Source: a virus
Length of the DNA stretch: 32,698 bases
IMG/VR virus record: IMGVR_UViG_3300030419_004102
Span: 1-32,698 of that record
Strand: one strand, 5' to 3'
Part shown: piece by piece, positions 19,815-29,503 of the stretch
Position numbering within the stretch: position 1 is the first letter of the stretch
Layout: the number at the start of each line of letters is the position of its first letter
The notes under the pieces: model-generated
The model's database searches: none
The model's input: the letters and a program-made list of their open reading frames with translations, nothing else
Told to the model about the DNA's origin: nothing
Translations under genes and position numbers: made by a program

Positions 19815-21971
19815 ATGGCTAACACAATGGAACTTGTCGTTAAGGCAACTGACAAGGCATCTGGCCCACTAAATAAAGTCGGGAAAAGTACAGATAATTT
19901 AGGAAAAACTGCAAAAAGCTCAACCATAAACTTCAAAGCTATGGGAGCCGCAGTAGCCGCAACAGCGGCTGTCATTGGTGTTAAAGCTGTCAAAGATTTT
20001 GCCGCATTTGAAAAGAAGATGCGAGAAGTCAGCACCCTTACACAAATGAACGAAGCAACCTTTCAAAGGCTATCGGGACAAGTCGAAAACTTAGCGACAA
20101 CAATGGGGGTAGATGCAACCGAAGCGGCAGGAGCCCTTTACCAAGCAATTTCTGCTGGTGTGCCAGAGCAAAATGCTTTATCTTTTTTAGAGGTTGCATC
20201 AAAAGCTGCAATTGGCGGTATTACTGATACTGAAACAGCAGTAGATGGTTTAACTACAATATTAAATGCTTTTAAAATTCCTGCCTCTGACACTCAAAAA
20301 GTCGCTGATGCAATGTTCGCTACTGTCAAAATGGGAAAAACTACTTTTGAACAATTATCGAGGTCAATGTTTAATGCAGGACCGATAGCCGCCGCTTTAG
20401 GGGTTGATTTTCGTGACGTATTAGGTGCTACAGCTTCATTAACAAAGCAGGGTACTCCTACAAGTGTTGCTATGACTCAGATAAGGGCGGCATTAACAGC
20501 CCTATCCGCTCCAAGTAAAGATTTAAAAGATGTTTTTGCACAGTTAAATGTTTCTGGATTTGATGAGTTACTTAAAAAAGAGGGTAGCCTTGTTAAGGTT
20601 TTTGGTGCTCTAAGAAAGGCAACTGGAGACAATAAAGAGCAACTGCAAAAAATGTTTGGGTCGGTTGAAGCTGTTGCCGCAATTTTAGGAACAACTGGTG
20701 CAAATGCTCAAATGGCGGCGGGTGATTTAAAAGCTGTTACAGAATCAGCAGGTGCTGCTACAGAAGCATTTAACACAATGGAAAAGAGCACAGATAGAAG
20801 CCTGAAAAAAATCAATGCTTTTATTGATGACATGAGCAGGGCATTAGGTTCAACATTAATTCCTATAGTGGAAACTTTAGTCGACAAAATTAATGACCTT
20901 AGAGGGGTCATTGAAGGTAAAACAAAAAATGAATTAGAAGAAGCCTTAGATAAAACAATCGAAAAATTAAATGCAAATGTTAACGCTCAGGAAAGGCTAA
21001 GAAAGAAAATAGATGCTGCTAAAAATTCAGAAAGTGAATTAATGAAAGTTTCGCTTTCTTCATACAATGCAAGGATGGCAAGTTTAAAAGAAGAGAATAA
21101 ATTACTTCAAGCTAGAAGCGAAAAAATAACAGCATCTTTAGATGCTCAAGACGGCTATATAAAATCTGCTAACAGTAGAAATAAAAAAATCGAAGAGGGT
21201 GCAAAAAAAGCAGGGCAAGCTGAAGCGGATGAAGCTCAAAAAACTCAACAAAGAGAAGACAAGAAAAATGAGCGTTGGTGGGAGCAATATCACTTAAGGC
21301 AAAAAATGCGGCAAGAAGATGCTGACAGAGCATTAGAGGAAGCAGAAGCAGAAGATGCTAGAGAAGAGGCAGAATTTGAAGCAGGGCAAGAAGCCTTAAG
21401 GCAAGAAGCAGCAACAGAAGATGCCCAATACGAAGACATGAAGGCACGGCAAAAAAAGTTTCTCGCAGAAAAGGAAGCGGAAGAAAAAAGAAGCACAGAT
21501 TTTCAACTTGGCTTAATGGGCGATATGTCAAAAGTGGGGATGGCGTTTGCTAAAAAGAATAGCGCAGCTCATAAAGCTTTTGCAATTGCTGGGGTAATAA
21601 CAAGTGCCGCTCGTGCATCAATGGCTGCTTTCGAGCCACCACCAACTGGATACGGCCCTATGCTTGCACCTTTTAAAGTTGCAATGATCGCAGCAATGGG
21701 GGCGGCTCAAATTGCAAAAATATCTAAAGCTAAAGCATTTCATTCTGGGGGTTTAGTTACTGGCAATGGTGAGGTTCCTGCTGTGTTAGAATCTGGCGAG
21801 TTTGTTGTTAGAAAAGAAGCTGTTTCTGCTTTAGGTGAGGACAGCTTGCAGGCTATTAATGAGGGCAATAGCAATGTAAGTGTTGTAAATTTCTTTGATA
21901 CTGATTCACTTGACGAGTATTTAAGCAGTTACAAAGGTAAGCAGGCAATAATTAATGCCATAGATATTTAA
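19815..21971 (+). CDS. Tape measure protein
   Basis: The 718-residue protein sets tail length. Residues 1-330 match the TP901-type tape measure core: KATDKASGPLNKVGKS at the N-terminus, a hydrophobic Ala/Val helix near 43-60, FEKKMREVSTLTQ, GVDATEAAGALYQAISAG and MFNAGPIAAALGVDFRD. Residues 370-560 are highly charged coiled coil (Glu/Lys/Gln). Near 595-640 a Ala-rich hydrophobic region is followed by FHSGGLVTGNGEVPAVLESGE, common at tape measure ends. No lysozyme or peptidase domain is seen. At about 1.5 angstrom per residue the tail would be near 110 nm; this is an estimate. Confidence 0.92.
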   Translation: MANTMELVVKATDKASGPLNKVGKSTDNLGKTAKSSTINFKAMGAAVAATAAVIGVKAVKDFAAFEKKMREVSTLTQMNEATFQRLSGQVENLATTMGVDATEAAGALYQAISAGVPEQNALSFLEVASKAAIGGITDTETAVDGLTTILNAFKIPASDTQKVADAMFATVKMGKTTFEQLSRSMFNAGPIAAALGVDFRDVLGATASLTKQGTPTSVAMTQIRAALTALSAPSKDLKDVFAQLNVSGFDELLKKEGSLVKVFGALRKATGDNKEQLQKMFGSVEAVAAILGTTGANAQMAAGDLKAVTESAGAATEAFNTMEKSTDRSLKKINAFIDDMSRALGSTLIPIVETLVDKINDLRGVIEGKTKNELEEALDKTIEKLNANVNAQERLRKKIDAAKNSESELMKVSLSSYNARMASLKEENKLLQARSEKITASLDAQDGYIKSANSRNKKIEEGAKKAGQAEADEAQKTQQREDKKNERWWEQYHLRQKMRQEDADRALEEAEAEDAREEAEFEAGQEALRQEAATEDAQYEDMKARQKKFLAEKEAEEKRSTDFQLGLMGDMSKVGMAFAKKNSAAHKAFAIAGVITSAARASMAAFEPPPTGYGPMLAPFKVAMIAAMGAAQIAKISKAKAFHSGGLVTGNGEVPAVLESGEFVVRKEAVSALGEDSLQAINEGNSNVSVVNFFDTDSLDEYLSSYKGKQAIINAIDI

Positions 21972-21973
21972 AA

Positions 21974-22546
21974 ATGAGTACTTTACCAGCTAATGCAACA
22001 TTATTTTTATCACCATTGCAAGATGGTTATTCGCAAATTTATATTAGACAAACTGAGGTTTTTCGGTCTGTAAATGGCACAGAAAGCAGAAGGCAACTGC
22101 TAGATGACACTTTGATTGGTGTTAACGCTAAATTTAAAACTTATAATAGACAGCAAACTCAAATGATGGATTCAATTATTTATTTTGCAAAAACAAATAA
22201 CGACATTATGTGGGTTCCTTTGTGGTTTAGCAAAACAACTTTAGCGTCTGCAGCTAGTACATCAAGTGCGGACATAGTTGTTGGCGATGCTACCTTAGAG
22301 GGTTTTGCTAATGGGGCTTCGCTTATGATGTCTGTACCTAGTGGAATGAACCCGACTAGCGAAAAAGCTGTTATAAGTTCAATAAGTTCAAACACTATTA
22401 CATTGACGGGTACACCTTCTTTTCCTTTTCCTGCAAATTCTGTTGTGGTTCCTTTGCGTGAAATGAAAATAGATACAGTTTCTAAAAGCTCTGGGGCTAG
22501 GCCACAGCACTTTGAATATTCAGTAAGTGCTACAGAGGTCACGTAA
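21974..22546 (+). CDS. Distal tail protein, first copy
   Basis: The 190-residue product follows the tape measure and is strand-rich. It contains DIMWVPLWF near residues 77-85, a motif also found in the next gene as VFWVPSW, and then an inserted beta domain (VISSISSNTITLTG, FPANSVVVPL). Position and motif suggest a lambda gpM/distal-tail-type ring protein. It is the probable paralogue of the next gene. No catalytic motif is present. The stop overlaps the next ATG (TAATG). Confidence 0.7.
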   Translation: MSTLPANATLFLSPLQDGYSQIYIRQTEVFRSVNGTESRRQLLDDTLIGVNAKFKTYNRQQTQMMDSIIYFAKTNNDIMWVPLWFSKTTLASAASTSSADIVVGDATLEGFANGASLMMSVPSGMNPTSEKAVISSISSNTITLTGTPSFPFPANSVVVPLREMKIDTVSKSSGARPQHFEYSVSATEVT

Positions 22547-23196
22547 TGGCTGAGATATATACAACGACATACAAAAGCAAAACTGTATTTATGCTTTTTG
22601 ATGATGCAGGGAAAATAGTCTTACCTAATAACATCGTGCGTAAATCAGTTACAGGCAACTCTTTTGGTGTCGGCAAGTCTTGGCAAAAAAGAGATTTTAG
22701 CAAGTTTGATCTTGTAGAAACTCACCTAGATATTGAGTATCTGGTCACAAGTGATAGTGAAAAAAATGCCCTTGTTTCGTTTTTTTCTAGTACCGCTATT
22801 GGCAGATTAAATGTTTTTTGGGTTCCTTCTTGGATTAATAATTACACACCAATAACAGATGCTGGTGGCACAGGCATTTATGTTAACGATGGCTACCACT
22901 CTGAAATTATGGACTACCCAAACACAGGGATAAAGTACAGACATCTAGTCACATTTCAAGATGATTATACAAGCACACCGCAGTTTTCAGAATTAACTGA
23001 TGCTTATACTTACCCCAACGACGGATTTGAAGTTTTGACCGTTACTCCTTGGACACACTACAGAATTGATGGCATAATTATGAATCTTTTTTACTGTAGA
23101 CTAGGCTCAGATAGCTTAAGGGTTTCTTTTGCAGGACCAAATAGATACCGCATTAATTTTTCTTGTAAAGAGTTGCAACGGGAGACACCGACCTAA
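22546..23196 (+). CDS. Distal tail protein, second copy
   Basis: The 216-residue protein has an N-terminal strand pair (TTTYKSKTVFMLFDD), a middle LNVFWVPSWINNYTPI, and a closing YRINFSCKEL. The FWVPSW motif and order match the preceding gene, suggesting a duplicated distal-tail ring that links tube to tip. In lambda-like and GTA-like tails this slot holds DUF2460/gpM-type proteins. Both ends overlap neighbours by TAATG, so expression is locked to the tip protein. Confidence 0.72.
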   Translation: MAEIYTTTYKSKTVFMLFDDAGKIVLPNNIVRKSVTGNSFGVGKSWQKRDFSKFDLVETHLDIEYLVTSDSEKNALVSFFSSTAIGRLNVFWVPSWINNYTPITDAGGTGIYVNDGYHSEIMDYPNTGIKYRHLVTFQDDYTSTPQFSELTDAYTYPNDGFEVLTVTPWTHYRIDGIIMNLFYCRLGSDSLRVSFAGPNRYRINFSCKELQRETPT

Positions 23197-26100
23197 TGGC
23201 AAACCTATACGAATTTACAGCTTTTGGCACAACTTACAGGTATACCTCAAGCATTACAGATAAGACCCACGGTGGAAATACTTTTACAGCAATACCTATC
23301 AGTCGTGGAGAAATAGTTTTTGAAATGGCAGAGCAGCATGTAAAAATTGTGATGCCAAAGACTAGTGAGCCAGCTACAAAGTTAATTGATGAAAATATCA
23401 ACAATGCGGTTAGTTTAAAAATAATGAATACAAGCGGTGCCGTTCTTTTTAGGGGCAGTCTTGTTTCGTGCAATGTTGGAGTTGATAAAGATCGGATAAG
23501 TTTAAAATTTAGCCCTGATTTTTTAAGTAACAATTCAGAGATACCAACAAGGACTTATACCAGAAACTGTAACTACACTTTATACGAGGGTTACAATGGA
23601 AGTAGCGAGGCTGCTAGTCCTAGATGCCCAAGAAACAGAAAAGATTCAAGCCTAAACCCATTGTTAACTGAAACCAGAACTACTTGGACATTTTCAAATG
23701 GGAATAAAACACTTGCAAAAACCGCAACAGACGCAGATTTTAATATAGGCACAACCGACTATGTGCAGGGGCAAGTTGTAGTCGAAAACTCAAGTGCAGT
23801 TTATAGTTCAAGCATTATAATTTCGCATAGTGTTGTCGACAATGGTGGTGGCAGTTATACAGCTACATTTAATTTGCTATACCCTTTATCTTTAAAAGAT
23901 GGATCAGACGTTCTTTTCTTTTACAAAGGGTGCGATAAAAAAATAGCTACATGCTCAAGTAAATTTGGCATTGATGATCACTTCGGTGGGTTCCCAGAAA
24001 TGCCAGAAGCACATTTGCTACAAAAATCAGGCTACAAAGGCTCGGCTATAGGTTATACAGTAACAACTGACCCCAAAACGGGAAGGAAAGTGCGAGAAGT
24101 TGCTGGAGATGATTCTGAGCTAGGGTATGTTTATGATGGGGTAATACCAATTGCTTTTGGCTCCAATTGGGTTACTCCTCAAACCGTTTGGCTTGGGCCA
24201 GAGCATTTGAAAAATATGGAGCTTTTTGAATACAACGGAGTCAAAACCCATACTGGAAATATTGGCGAAGATACAAGGCCTATAGAAGGGGTAACTGGCT
24301 TTTCTGCCAAGTGGGTAAATAATGGGCATGCTCACCACCATTTTCAATCGTTTGCACAAGTTATTTGCGAGGTTATAACAAAACTAAAAGGCTACCGAAT
24401 TAATGGAATACCTTTTACAAGCACAGCAGAATTAGCCGCTGCTACAGATGGTAAAGAACTTGCTACAGCTTTCCCGATTAGCTCAACAAATACTTATTTT
24501 GCTATACCTTTGGATGTAACGTCAGAAGACCGTTTTAAATATGTAGTTAACAAAGAGCAAATTGATAGTGTTTTACAAAATAGAATAGCTGTTGCGAATT
24601 GGTATCAAGAGCCTAACGTACAAACAATTGAAGATAGATATACACCCTCATATGCTTGTGCTCATTTTGGTGGGCAAACTAGCATTGATCCATTTATTGA
24701 TAACTTAGTTGAAGGATCACAAATACAAAAAAAGAGATGGATTAAAGGAGTTGCTTATATTGTGTTTCGGCACAATGGAATGCACGGGCCTTGGGTTGGT
24801 GCAAATGATGACATAACAAGTATTAATGCATTATCAGGTGGTGCTTATACAAATTTCTGGCTATCAAGGATGGGTGCTTATATCGGCAGGAATGTTGAAA
24901 AATTGCCAGATATTGAATATTATATCGAGCATATGCCTGATTTGCCTAGTCCTTATAATGATGCTGCTAAATCAAGCATTGACGATGCTGCGAATCCTAT
25001 CTGCATAATTTATTGGATTTTATCAAACAACCTTGGCATATCTGACTCGGATATAGATTTAGCAGGGTTTGATACTGCTAGAGATACTGTGCATGCAGAA
25101 AACCTTGGCGTTAATATAATGTTAACAAAAAGAGTAAAAACTATTAGTTTTTTAAATAAGATTTTAGCTGTTATTGATGGGGCATTAATTTGGAAGACTG
25201 TTGGCGGTTCCTATAAATGGTCTATTAACCTTGCAAGGACTTCTGACTCAGTTTCAAAGACAATAACAATTAGTAATGCTAGTAACATTTCTTTTGAGCG
25301 AATGGGATGGGATAAAGTTTTTACTGGAGTGCAAATAACTTATAGACCCGCAGGCAAAACAGATGATGAAAAAATAACTCACATGAATGAGTCAGCAAGG
25401 GAGCTTGTTGGAATAACAAAAATTAAAAAGGTAGATTTAGCAGGGGTTTCTACAGAGAACACAGTACGTGCTGTATTAAGCCGAGAGTTTAGCAGGTGGA
25501 CTAGGCCTTTAAGCACCTTAAGCTTTGATTATTATGACAATGAAAATGAGCTTTACCCCAATGACTTAATTACACTAGACCTCACAGATACAGGAATCAC
25601 TTATGACATAAACGAAAATTTTCGTGTGGTGTCAGTAAGCGGTTTAAGTGAAGCATCTAACAAAAGGCGAGTTAAGTGCATCCAAGATTATGTTATTTCG
25701 TATACAACAGAAGTTTTTATGCCTGCCCCTGCTCCTTATGGGCTTACTGTTCCATCGATCGCAATCGCTGATTTGACGCATACGCAAATCAATGAAGGAT
25801 GGCAAGAGTTATCATACCCTAATACAGCAGTTACGGCTGTAGCCCAATGGCCAGCAAGTGGACAAGTTTATAATGTTCATGCAATGAATATCTACAAAGA
25901 AAGCACCTCACAAGTTCCTGCCACAATTACTGTTGGCGAGTGGTATTATGGAGAACTGACCGCTAATGTCACAGGTAAAGATTCTGGAATAGATGTTACG
26001 AGTACAGGCATTACATTTAAAGTTGATGACTCAAAAGTAATAAATGATTTTACAGGAAGGACAGACCAGTTTTTTGGTTTTCCTAGAGTTGCAATTATTG

Positions 26101-26993
26101 GCAATAATATGGATGAAGTTTTGACCTTTAACAAAATAGTTAAAACAAGCACCGCTGGTGGCTATTCTTTTTATAGAATTACAGACATCGTTCGCAACGT
26201 TTTTGGGGTGACAAATTCTACTAATTTAATAACAGGACAGAAAGCTACTATACATTCTACTGAAACAATTTGGATTGGATTGGCAACAAGTGCACCGCAA
26301 CTTCCTGTTATACCAACAAGGCAAACTGGCAGAAGACCTAATACAGGGTACTCTAATACTGTTGCTGATCGAAGTTATATTTCTGCGGGTCTAGATCAAA
26401 AAGCACTTGTGGATTTTTATGCTAGAAATAATTTTGTAAAGTCTAAAAAGGTTGCTGTAGAAATGCAACCAGATTGGCAAAGTTGCACCCCTTATCCTGT
26501 AAACACATTAGAGCAATTTGCCGACACTACAGGAAGTGCTTCAAATGCAGTTGTAAATTTTAGATTCCATCCCACTTGCCCTAAGCAAGGCCCTACCTTT
26601 CGTGCACCCGATTCTGTAACCCCTGCTCTGGGTGATTTATCTGGTATAAGTTGGGAGCTAAAATTTAAGGATGGAACAAACAATGCTGATGTTGGAACCT
26701 TAATAGCAGATTTAAGAAAAGGGTTCACTTTCCCAAAACCTGCCAATAATAATGTGGCATTCACCGCTGCAAATTGTAGTATAAGGCAGGTGCTAGATGA
26801 GCATTCAATACCAAAGACAGGCGGCACTAATTTTTACAAAGTAGGGCCAGATGCATATTTTGGCTCTATTGAAATTGTTTTAAATCTAGACCTTAATACG
26901 CTAGATATTGCTGACCTAAGAATAGAAGTGCGGAGCATTAATACTTTAGGTTATAAAAGCGAAGCAAGAACAGTCACCTTAGATATGCCTTAA
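23196..26993 (+). CDS. Tail tip hub with N-terminal gpL/DUF2163-like Fe-S-type domain
   Basis: This 1265-residue protein combines two usually separate parts. Residues 1-280 resemble DUF2163/BR0599 and lambda gpL: YEFTAFGTTYRYTS at the start, four cysteines C125, C144, C246 and C253, and HFGGFPEMPEAHL after the last one. Lambda gpL holds an iron-sulfur cluster with four cysteines, two of them also 7 residues apart. From about 300 a hub/attachment-protein-like part follows (VIPIAFGSNWVTPQTVWLGP), with strand-rich modules to the end. Residues 850-1265 look like fibronectin-type or receptor-facing domains. It probably forms the tail tip and leads to the fibres. The fusion is seen; the cluster is inferred. 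Confidence 0.85.
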   Translation: MANLYEFTAFGTTYRYTSSITDKTHGGNTFTAIPISRGEIVFEMAEQHVKIVMPKTSEPATKLIDENINNAVSLKIMNTSGAVLFRGSLVSCNVGVDKDRISLKFSPDFLSNNSEIPTRTYTRNCNYTLYEGYNGSSEAASPRCPRNRKDSSLNPLLTETRTTWTFSNGNKTLAKTATDADFNIGTTDYVQGQVVVENSSAVYSSSIIISHSVVDNGGGSYTATFNLLYPLSLKDGSDVLFFYKGCDKKIATCSSKFGIDDHFGGFPEMPEAHLLQKSGYKGSAIGYTVTTDPKTGRKVREVAGDDSELGYVYDGVIPIAFGSNWVTPQTVWLGPEHLKNMELFEYNGVKTHTGNIGEDTRPIEGVTGFSAKWVNNGHAHHHFQSFAQVICEVITKLKGYRINGIPFTSTAELAAATDGKELATAFPISSTNTYFAIPLDVTSEDRFKYVVNKEQIDSVLQNRIAVANWYQEPNVQTIEDRYTPSYACAHFGGQTSIDPFIDNLVEGSQIQKKRWIKGVAYIVFRHNGMHGPWVGANDDITSINALSGGAYTNFWLSRMGAYIGRNVEKLPDIEYYIEHMPDLPSPYNDAAKSSIDDAANPICIIYWILSNNLGISDSDIDLAGFDTARDTVHAENLGVNIMLTKRVKTISFLNKILAVIDGALIWKTVGGSYKWSINLARTSDSVSKTITISNASNISFERMGWDKVFTGVQITYRPAGKTDDEKITHMNESARELVGITKIKKVDLAGVSTENTVRAVLSREFSRWTRPLSTLSFDYYDNENELYPNDLITLDLTDTGITYDINENFRVVSVSGLSEASNKRRVKCIQDYVISYTTEVFMPAPAPYGLTVPSIAIADLTHTQINEGWQELSYPNTAVTAVAQWPASGQVYNVHAMNIYKESTSQVPATITVGEWYYGELTANVTGKDSGIDVTSTGITFKVDDSKVINDFTGRTDQFFGFPRVAIIGNNMDEVLTFNKIVKTSTAGGYSFYRITDIVRNVFGVTNSTNLITGQKATIHSTETIWIGLATSAPQLPVIPTRQTGRRPNTGYSNTVADRSYISAGLDQKALVDFYARNNFVKSKKVAVEMQPDWQSCTPYPVNTLEQFADTTGSASNAVVNFRFHPTCPKQGPTFRAPDSVTPALGDLSGISWELKFKDGTNNADVGTLIADLRKGFTFPKPANNNVAFTAANCSIRQVLDEHSIPKTGGTNFYKVGPDAYFGSIEIVLNLDLNTLDIADLRIEVRSINTLGYKSEARTVTLDMP

Positions 26994-27008
26994 AAGGAGC
27001 GAAAACCA

Positions 27009-27437
27009 ATGGCTACATTAGATTCAAATTTTCAAACTATTGAGCTTGGCGATGTTGCTTGGTACTCAAAAATCAATGCTAATACATATTATCTTAATCA
27101 TTATCAAGAGGTAACAGCAGATTACACTTGCGACACAGGAGATGCAGCAGGAATAAAAGACTACATCATTGGAGTTGATACAACTGGCGGAGCCGTAACT
27201 GTAAAATTGCCTAAGTTACTTGATAATTCAGTTACAAATGGTGGCAGAGTTTTGCATATTCTGAAAATAAAAGGCAGTAGCAATGTTACAATCGAAACTG
27301 ACTCTGGAGCAACAAGCAGGGATAGTTTTAACGGTGGCACCACCACTACAGAAGTGCTTACGCAAGTTGGTGGCCGTTGCACAGTAATTTCTGCAGGTTC
27401 AGCAAAGGGGTGGTTTGGAGTTCATGTTGACAATTAA
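27009..27437 (+). CDS. Fibre-cluster protein with NWF-like module
   Basis: The 142-residue product is strand-rich. After an N-terminal stretch (LDSNFQTIELGDVAWY) it holds a module of about 100 residues with DYIIGVDTTGGAVTVKLP, GGRVLHILKIKG and a closing GWFGVHVDN, similar to modules in the genes at 27909 and 29503. It probably attaches to or decorates the tail tip. An AAGGAGC site lies 12 bases after the hub gene. No enzyme motif is visible. Confidence 0.72.
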   Translation: MATLDSNFQTIELGDVAWYSKINANTYYLNHYQEVTADYTCDTGDAAGIKDYIIGVDTTGGAVTVKLPKLLDNSVTNGGRVLHILKIKGSSNVTIETDSGATSRDSFNGGTTTTEVLTQVGGRCTVISAGSAKGWFGVHVDN

Positions 27438-27517
27438 TATTTAATCATTGCCTTTATTCATAATTTAAGCGAAAATAGGGTGCTTACTCAAAATAACAAA
27501 AACAAGGAGTATAACAG
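27438..27517 (+). promoter_or_regulatory. 80-base gap before fibre cluster
   Basis: This is the longest gap in the tail region apart from that after the capsid gene. CATAAT and TTGCCT boxes occur, but not at convincing spacing, so a promoter is only possible. No hairpin or T run is seen. The end holds AAGGAGTATAAC before the next ATG. Confidence 0.25.
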
Positions 27518-27898
27518 ATGCCAACTGTACAAACAACAAGTGCTGAAGGGTCACGCTTTCTTACAGCTTATTCCGTTTCTAAATCAACCGCTTGGGAAAA
27601 TTCAAAAGTGGTAGCATCCTCAAATGCTATTTTATATTCAGCCGCCCTTTCCAATAAGGGTGGTACTAATTTATACCTAATGGTTTTTGATGCTGCATCA
27701 TTACCAGCAAATGGAACAGTACCAACAATGCCACCTCTGTTAGTTGGTACTACAGATACAAGAAGCATTTCAAATCTGCCGTTGCCCGACAAATTCGACA
27801 ATGGTATCGTTGTTGCCGCTTCAACTACTCAGCAAAATTTAACGGTAGATACGAATTCAAATAGTTTTTTTTACGTACAATATCAAGACATTTCATAA
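27518..27898 (+). CDS. Hypothetical structural protein in fibre cluster
   Basis: The 126-residue product is Ser/Thr/Asn-rich and strand-rich, with a pattern of NAILYSAALSNKGGTNLYLMVFD and IVVAASTTQQNLTV. It is a beta-sandwich candidate. Such small proteins in fibre clusters can be capsid or tail decorations. It has a strong AAGGAG site and its own upstream gap, unlike its neighbours. I do not recognise a family. Confidence 0.7.
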   Translation: MPTVQTTSAEGSRFLTAYSVSKSTAWENSKVVASSNAILYSAALSNKGGTNLYLMVFDAASLPANGTVPTMPPLLVGTTDTRSISNLPLPDKFDNGIVVAASTTQQNLTVDTNSNSFFYVQYQDIS

Positions 27899-27908
27899 GG
27901 GGTGAATA

Positions 27909-29315
27909 ATGCCTTTTTTTAGCGAATCACAGGCCCTCGGAACGGGGTCCAGTCCTTGGTCGGTCAATGGGAATGACCTTTACCCAGATTCAACAAGTTA
28001 CATTGTAGGAATTGGAAACAGCAATCCAGATACAGCTTTGCATATTACTGACTCTTCAAACCCTCAACTAAAGCTGGACAATGGTTCACAGAGCTACACT
28101 TTTAAAGCTATTTCAAATGCTGTGCAGGTTACGACTGCTTTTGATTTTTCTTCAGGGACTGCTATATCGAGAATGAACGGAAAAGAGGTTTTTTGGGCAA
28201 GTGATACCTCTGGCTTAATCTCGATCGGTTTTGACACCGATTTTACAGACTTGCTTTTTAATATGAGCGGAACTGTTTCTTTTGGCTATGGCTCTGCTCA
28301 AACAGGAGCGAAGCTTCATGTAAAAGATAGCTCTAATCCTCAGTTGTTACTTGATGATGGCACCTCAACTTGTTCGTTTACTTATGCTGACAACTCTTCA
28401 GCAGGCTATTTATTAGCAAATACAAGATTGCGCCTTGATGCTAATGATAACCACTTGATGTTTTTCGATACTGATGGCGGCTCTAATGATGTTGGATCAG
28501 TATTAACTTATAGTGAAGTTGCAACAAATCAATCAAAGCTACGTTTTCATATGAATGGGGCTAGTTTTGATGGGAACTATATAGAGCTTCAAGGTGGAAG
28601 CAATACCCGTATTCAGATTAATAAACAAGAGGGCGCTAATACAGTTGATGGCTTTGTCGGAATAGGCGGTTCTGGGACTGAATTCCAACTGGGGACAGGA
28701 ACCGCTGATTCTACAAAAATATACACGGGCAATTCCGCAGTTGCTGAGTTTACGTCTACAGGAAAGCTAATCTTAACTGAGGACACGGCTGGGGGAGCAA
28801 CTCAGCTTGAGCTGAAGAATGGAGCAGGAGATACAGCAAGTTTCGCTCAAAACTCAACAAATCAATCTTTAGATATTACAACGAGTGATTTTGATCTCAA
28901 TCTGTATTCTACAAACGCAAGCGGAAACGTTAGCTTTTGCAAAGCAGATGGCACAAGGGTTGTTAGGTACTTCAACACAAACGCAAGATTTCTTATACAA
29001 GCGGGCCTTGCTATTGACACAATTGCTGTAAGTGCCGCTAGTACTACTATTGCAAATTCTGATCCTCGAATTGTTTACCTTTGCGATACCTCATCAAATG
29101 CGGTGACTATTAATTTACCAGCCGCTTCTGATAGCTCAGGGCGGATATTGTATTTTAAAGATAAAGGCGGTAATGCAGGGACAGCCGCAAGGGCAATAAC
29201 TATAGACCCGAATGCGTCAGAAACCATTGACGGAGCGGCAACTTTAGACATTAACACCGACTATGGCTCAGTTACTATTATTTGTGACGGAAGCAATTGG
29301 TTCGCATTGACCTAA
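27909..29315 (+). CDS. Tail fibre protein with repeated LHxxDSSNPQL segments
   Basis: The 468-residue protein has two copies of a segment, ALHITDSSNPQLKLDNG near residues 40-56 and KLHVKDSSNPQLLLDDG near 135-151, a pattern seen in trimeric phage fibres that often end in an intramolecular chaperone. Here the C-terminus (about 374-468) is instead the module IVYLCDTSSNAVTINLP, ETIDG, SVTIICDGSNWF, shared with 29503 and loosely with 27009. There is no S74-type chaperone motif. It is the probable receptor-contacting fibre or its shaft. Confidence 0.8.
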   Translation: MPFFSESQALGTGSSPWSVNGNDLYPDSTSYIVGIGNSNPDTALHITDSSNPQLKLDNGSQSYTFKAISNAVQVTTAFDFSSGTAISRMNGKEVFWASDTSGLISIGFDTDFTDLLFNMSGTVSFGYGSAQTGAKLHVKDSSNPQLLLDDGTSTCSFTYADNSSAGYLLANTRLRLDANDNHLMFFDTDGGSNDVGSVLTYSEVATNQSKLRFHMNGASFDGNYIELQGGSNTRIQINKQEGANTVDGFVGIGGSGTEFQLGTGTADSTKIYTGNSAVAEFTSTGKLILTEDTAGGATQLELKNGAGDTASFAQNSTNQSLDITTSDFDLNLYSTNASGNVSFCKADGTRVVRYFNTNARFLIQAGLAIDTIAVSAASTTIANSDPRIVYLCDTSSNAVTINLPAASDSSGRILYFKDKGGNAGTAARAITIDPNASETIDGAATLDINTDYGSVTIICDGSNWFALT

Positions 29316-29329
29316 AAGGAGTTTTAAAA

Positions 29330-29503
29330 ATGGCATTTAAAAAAGGCAAAAAAGAAAACATCTTAGTTGAAAGCAAAACAACTGAAGATGAATATCGTAT
29401 TGAAGATTTGAAATCAAAAAAAGCATATCTTGAAACCGAGCTTGCGAGAATTGATGGGTTGATCGCAGAGGCTGAGAAGCTAGGGGTTAAGGAGCTTCAT
29501 TAA
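29330..29503 (+). CDS. Small coiled-coil protein in fibre cluster
   Basis: I start at the ATG at 29330 behind AAAGGAG, giving 57 residues; the open frame extends upstream without a site. A basic start (AFKKGKKENI) is followed by a heptad-like helix (IEDLKSKKAYLETELARIDGLIAEAEKL). It may be a fibre assembly chaperone or connector, by position between two fibre genes and its TAATG overlap with the next. No family is recognised. Confidence 0.75.
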   Translation: MAFKKGKKENILVESKTTEDEYRIEDLKSKKAYLETELARIDGLIAEAEKLGVKELH

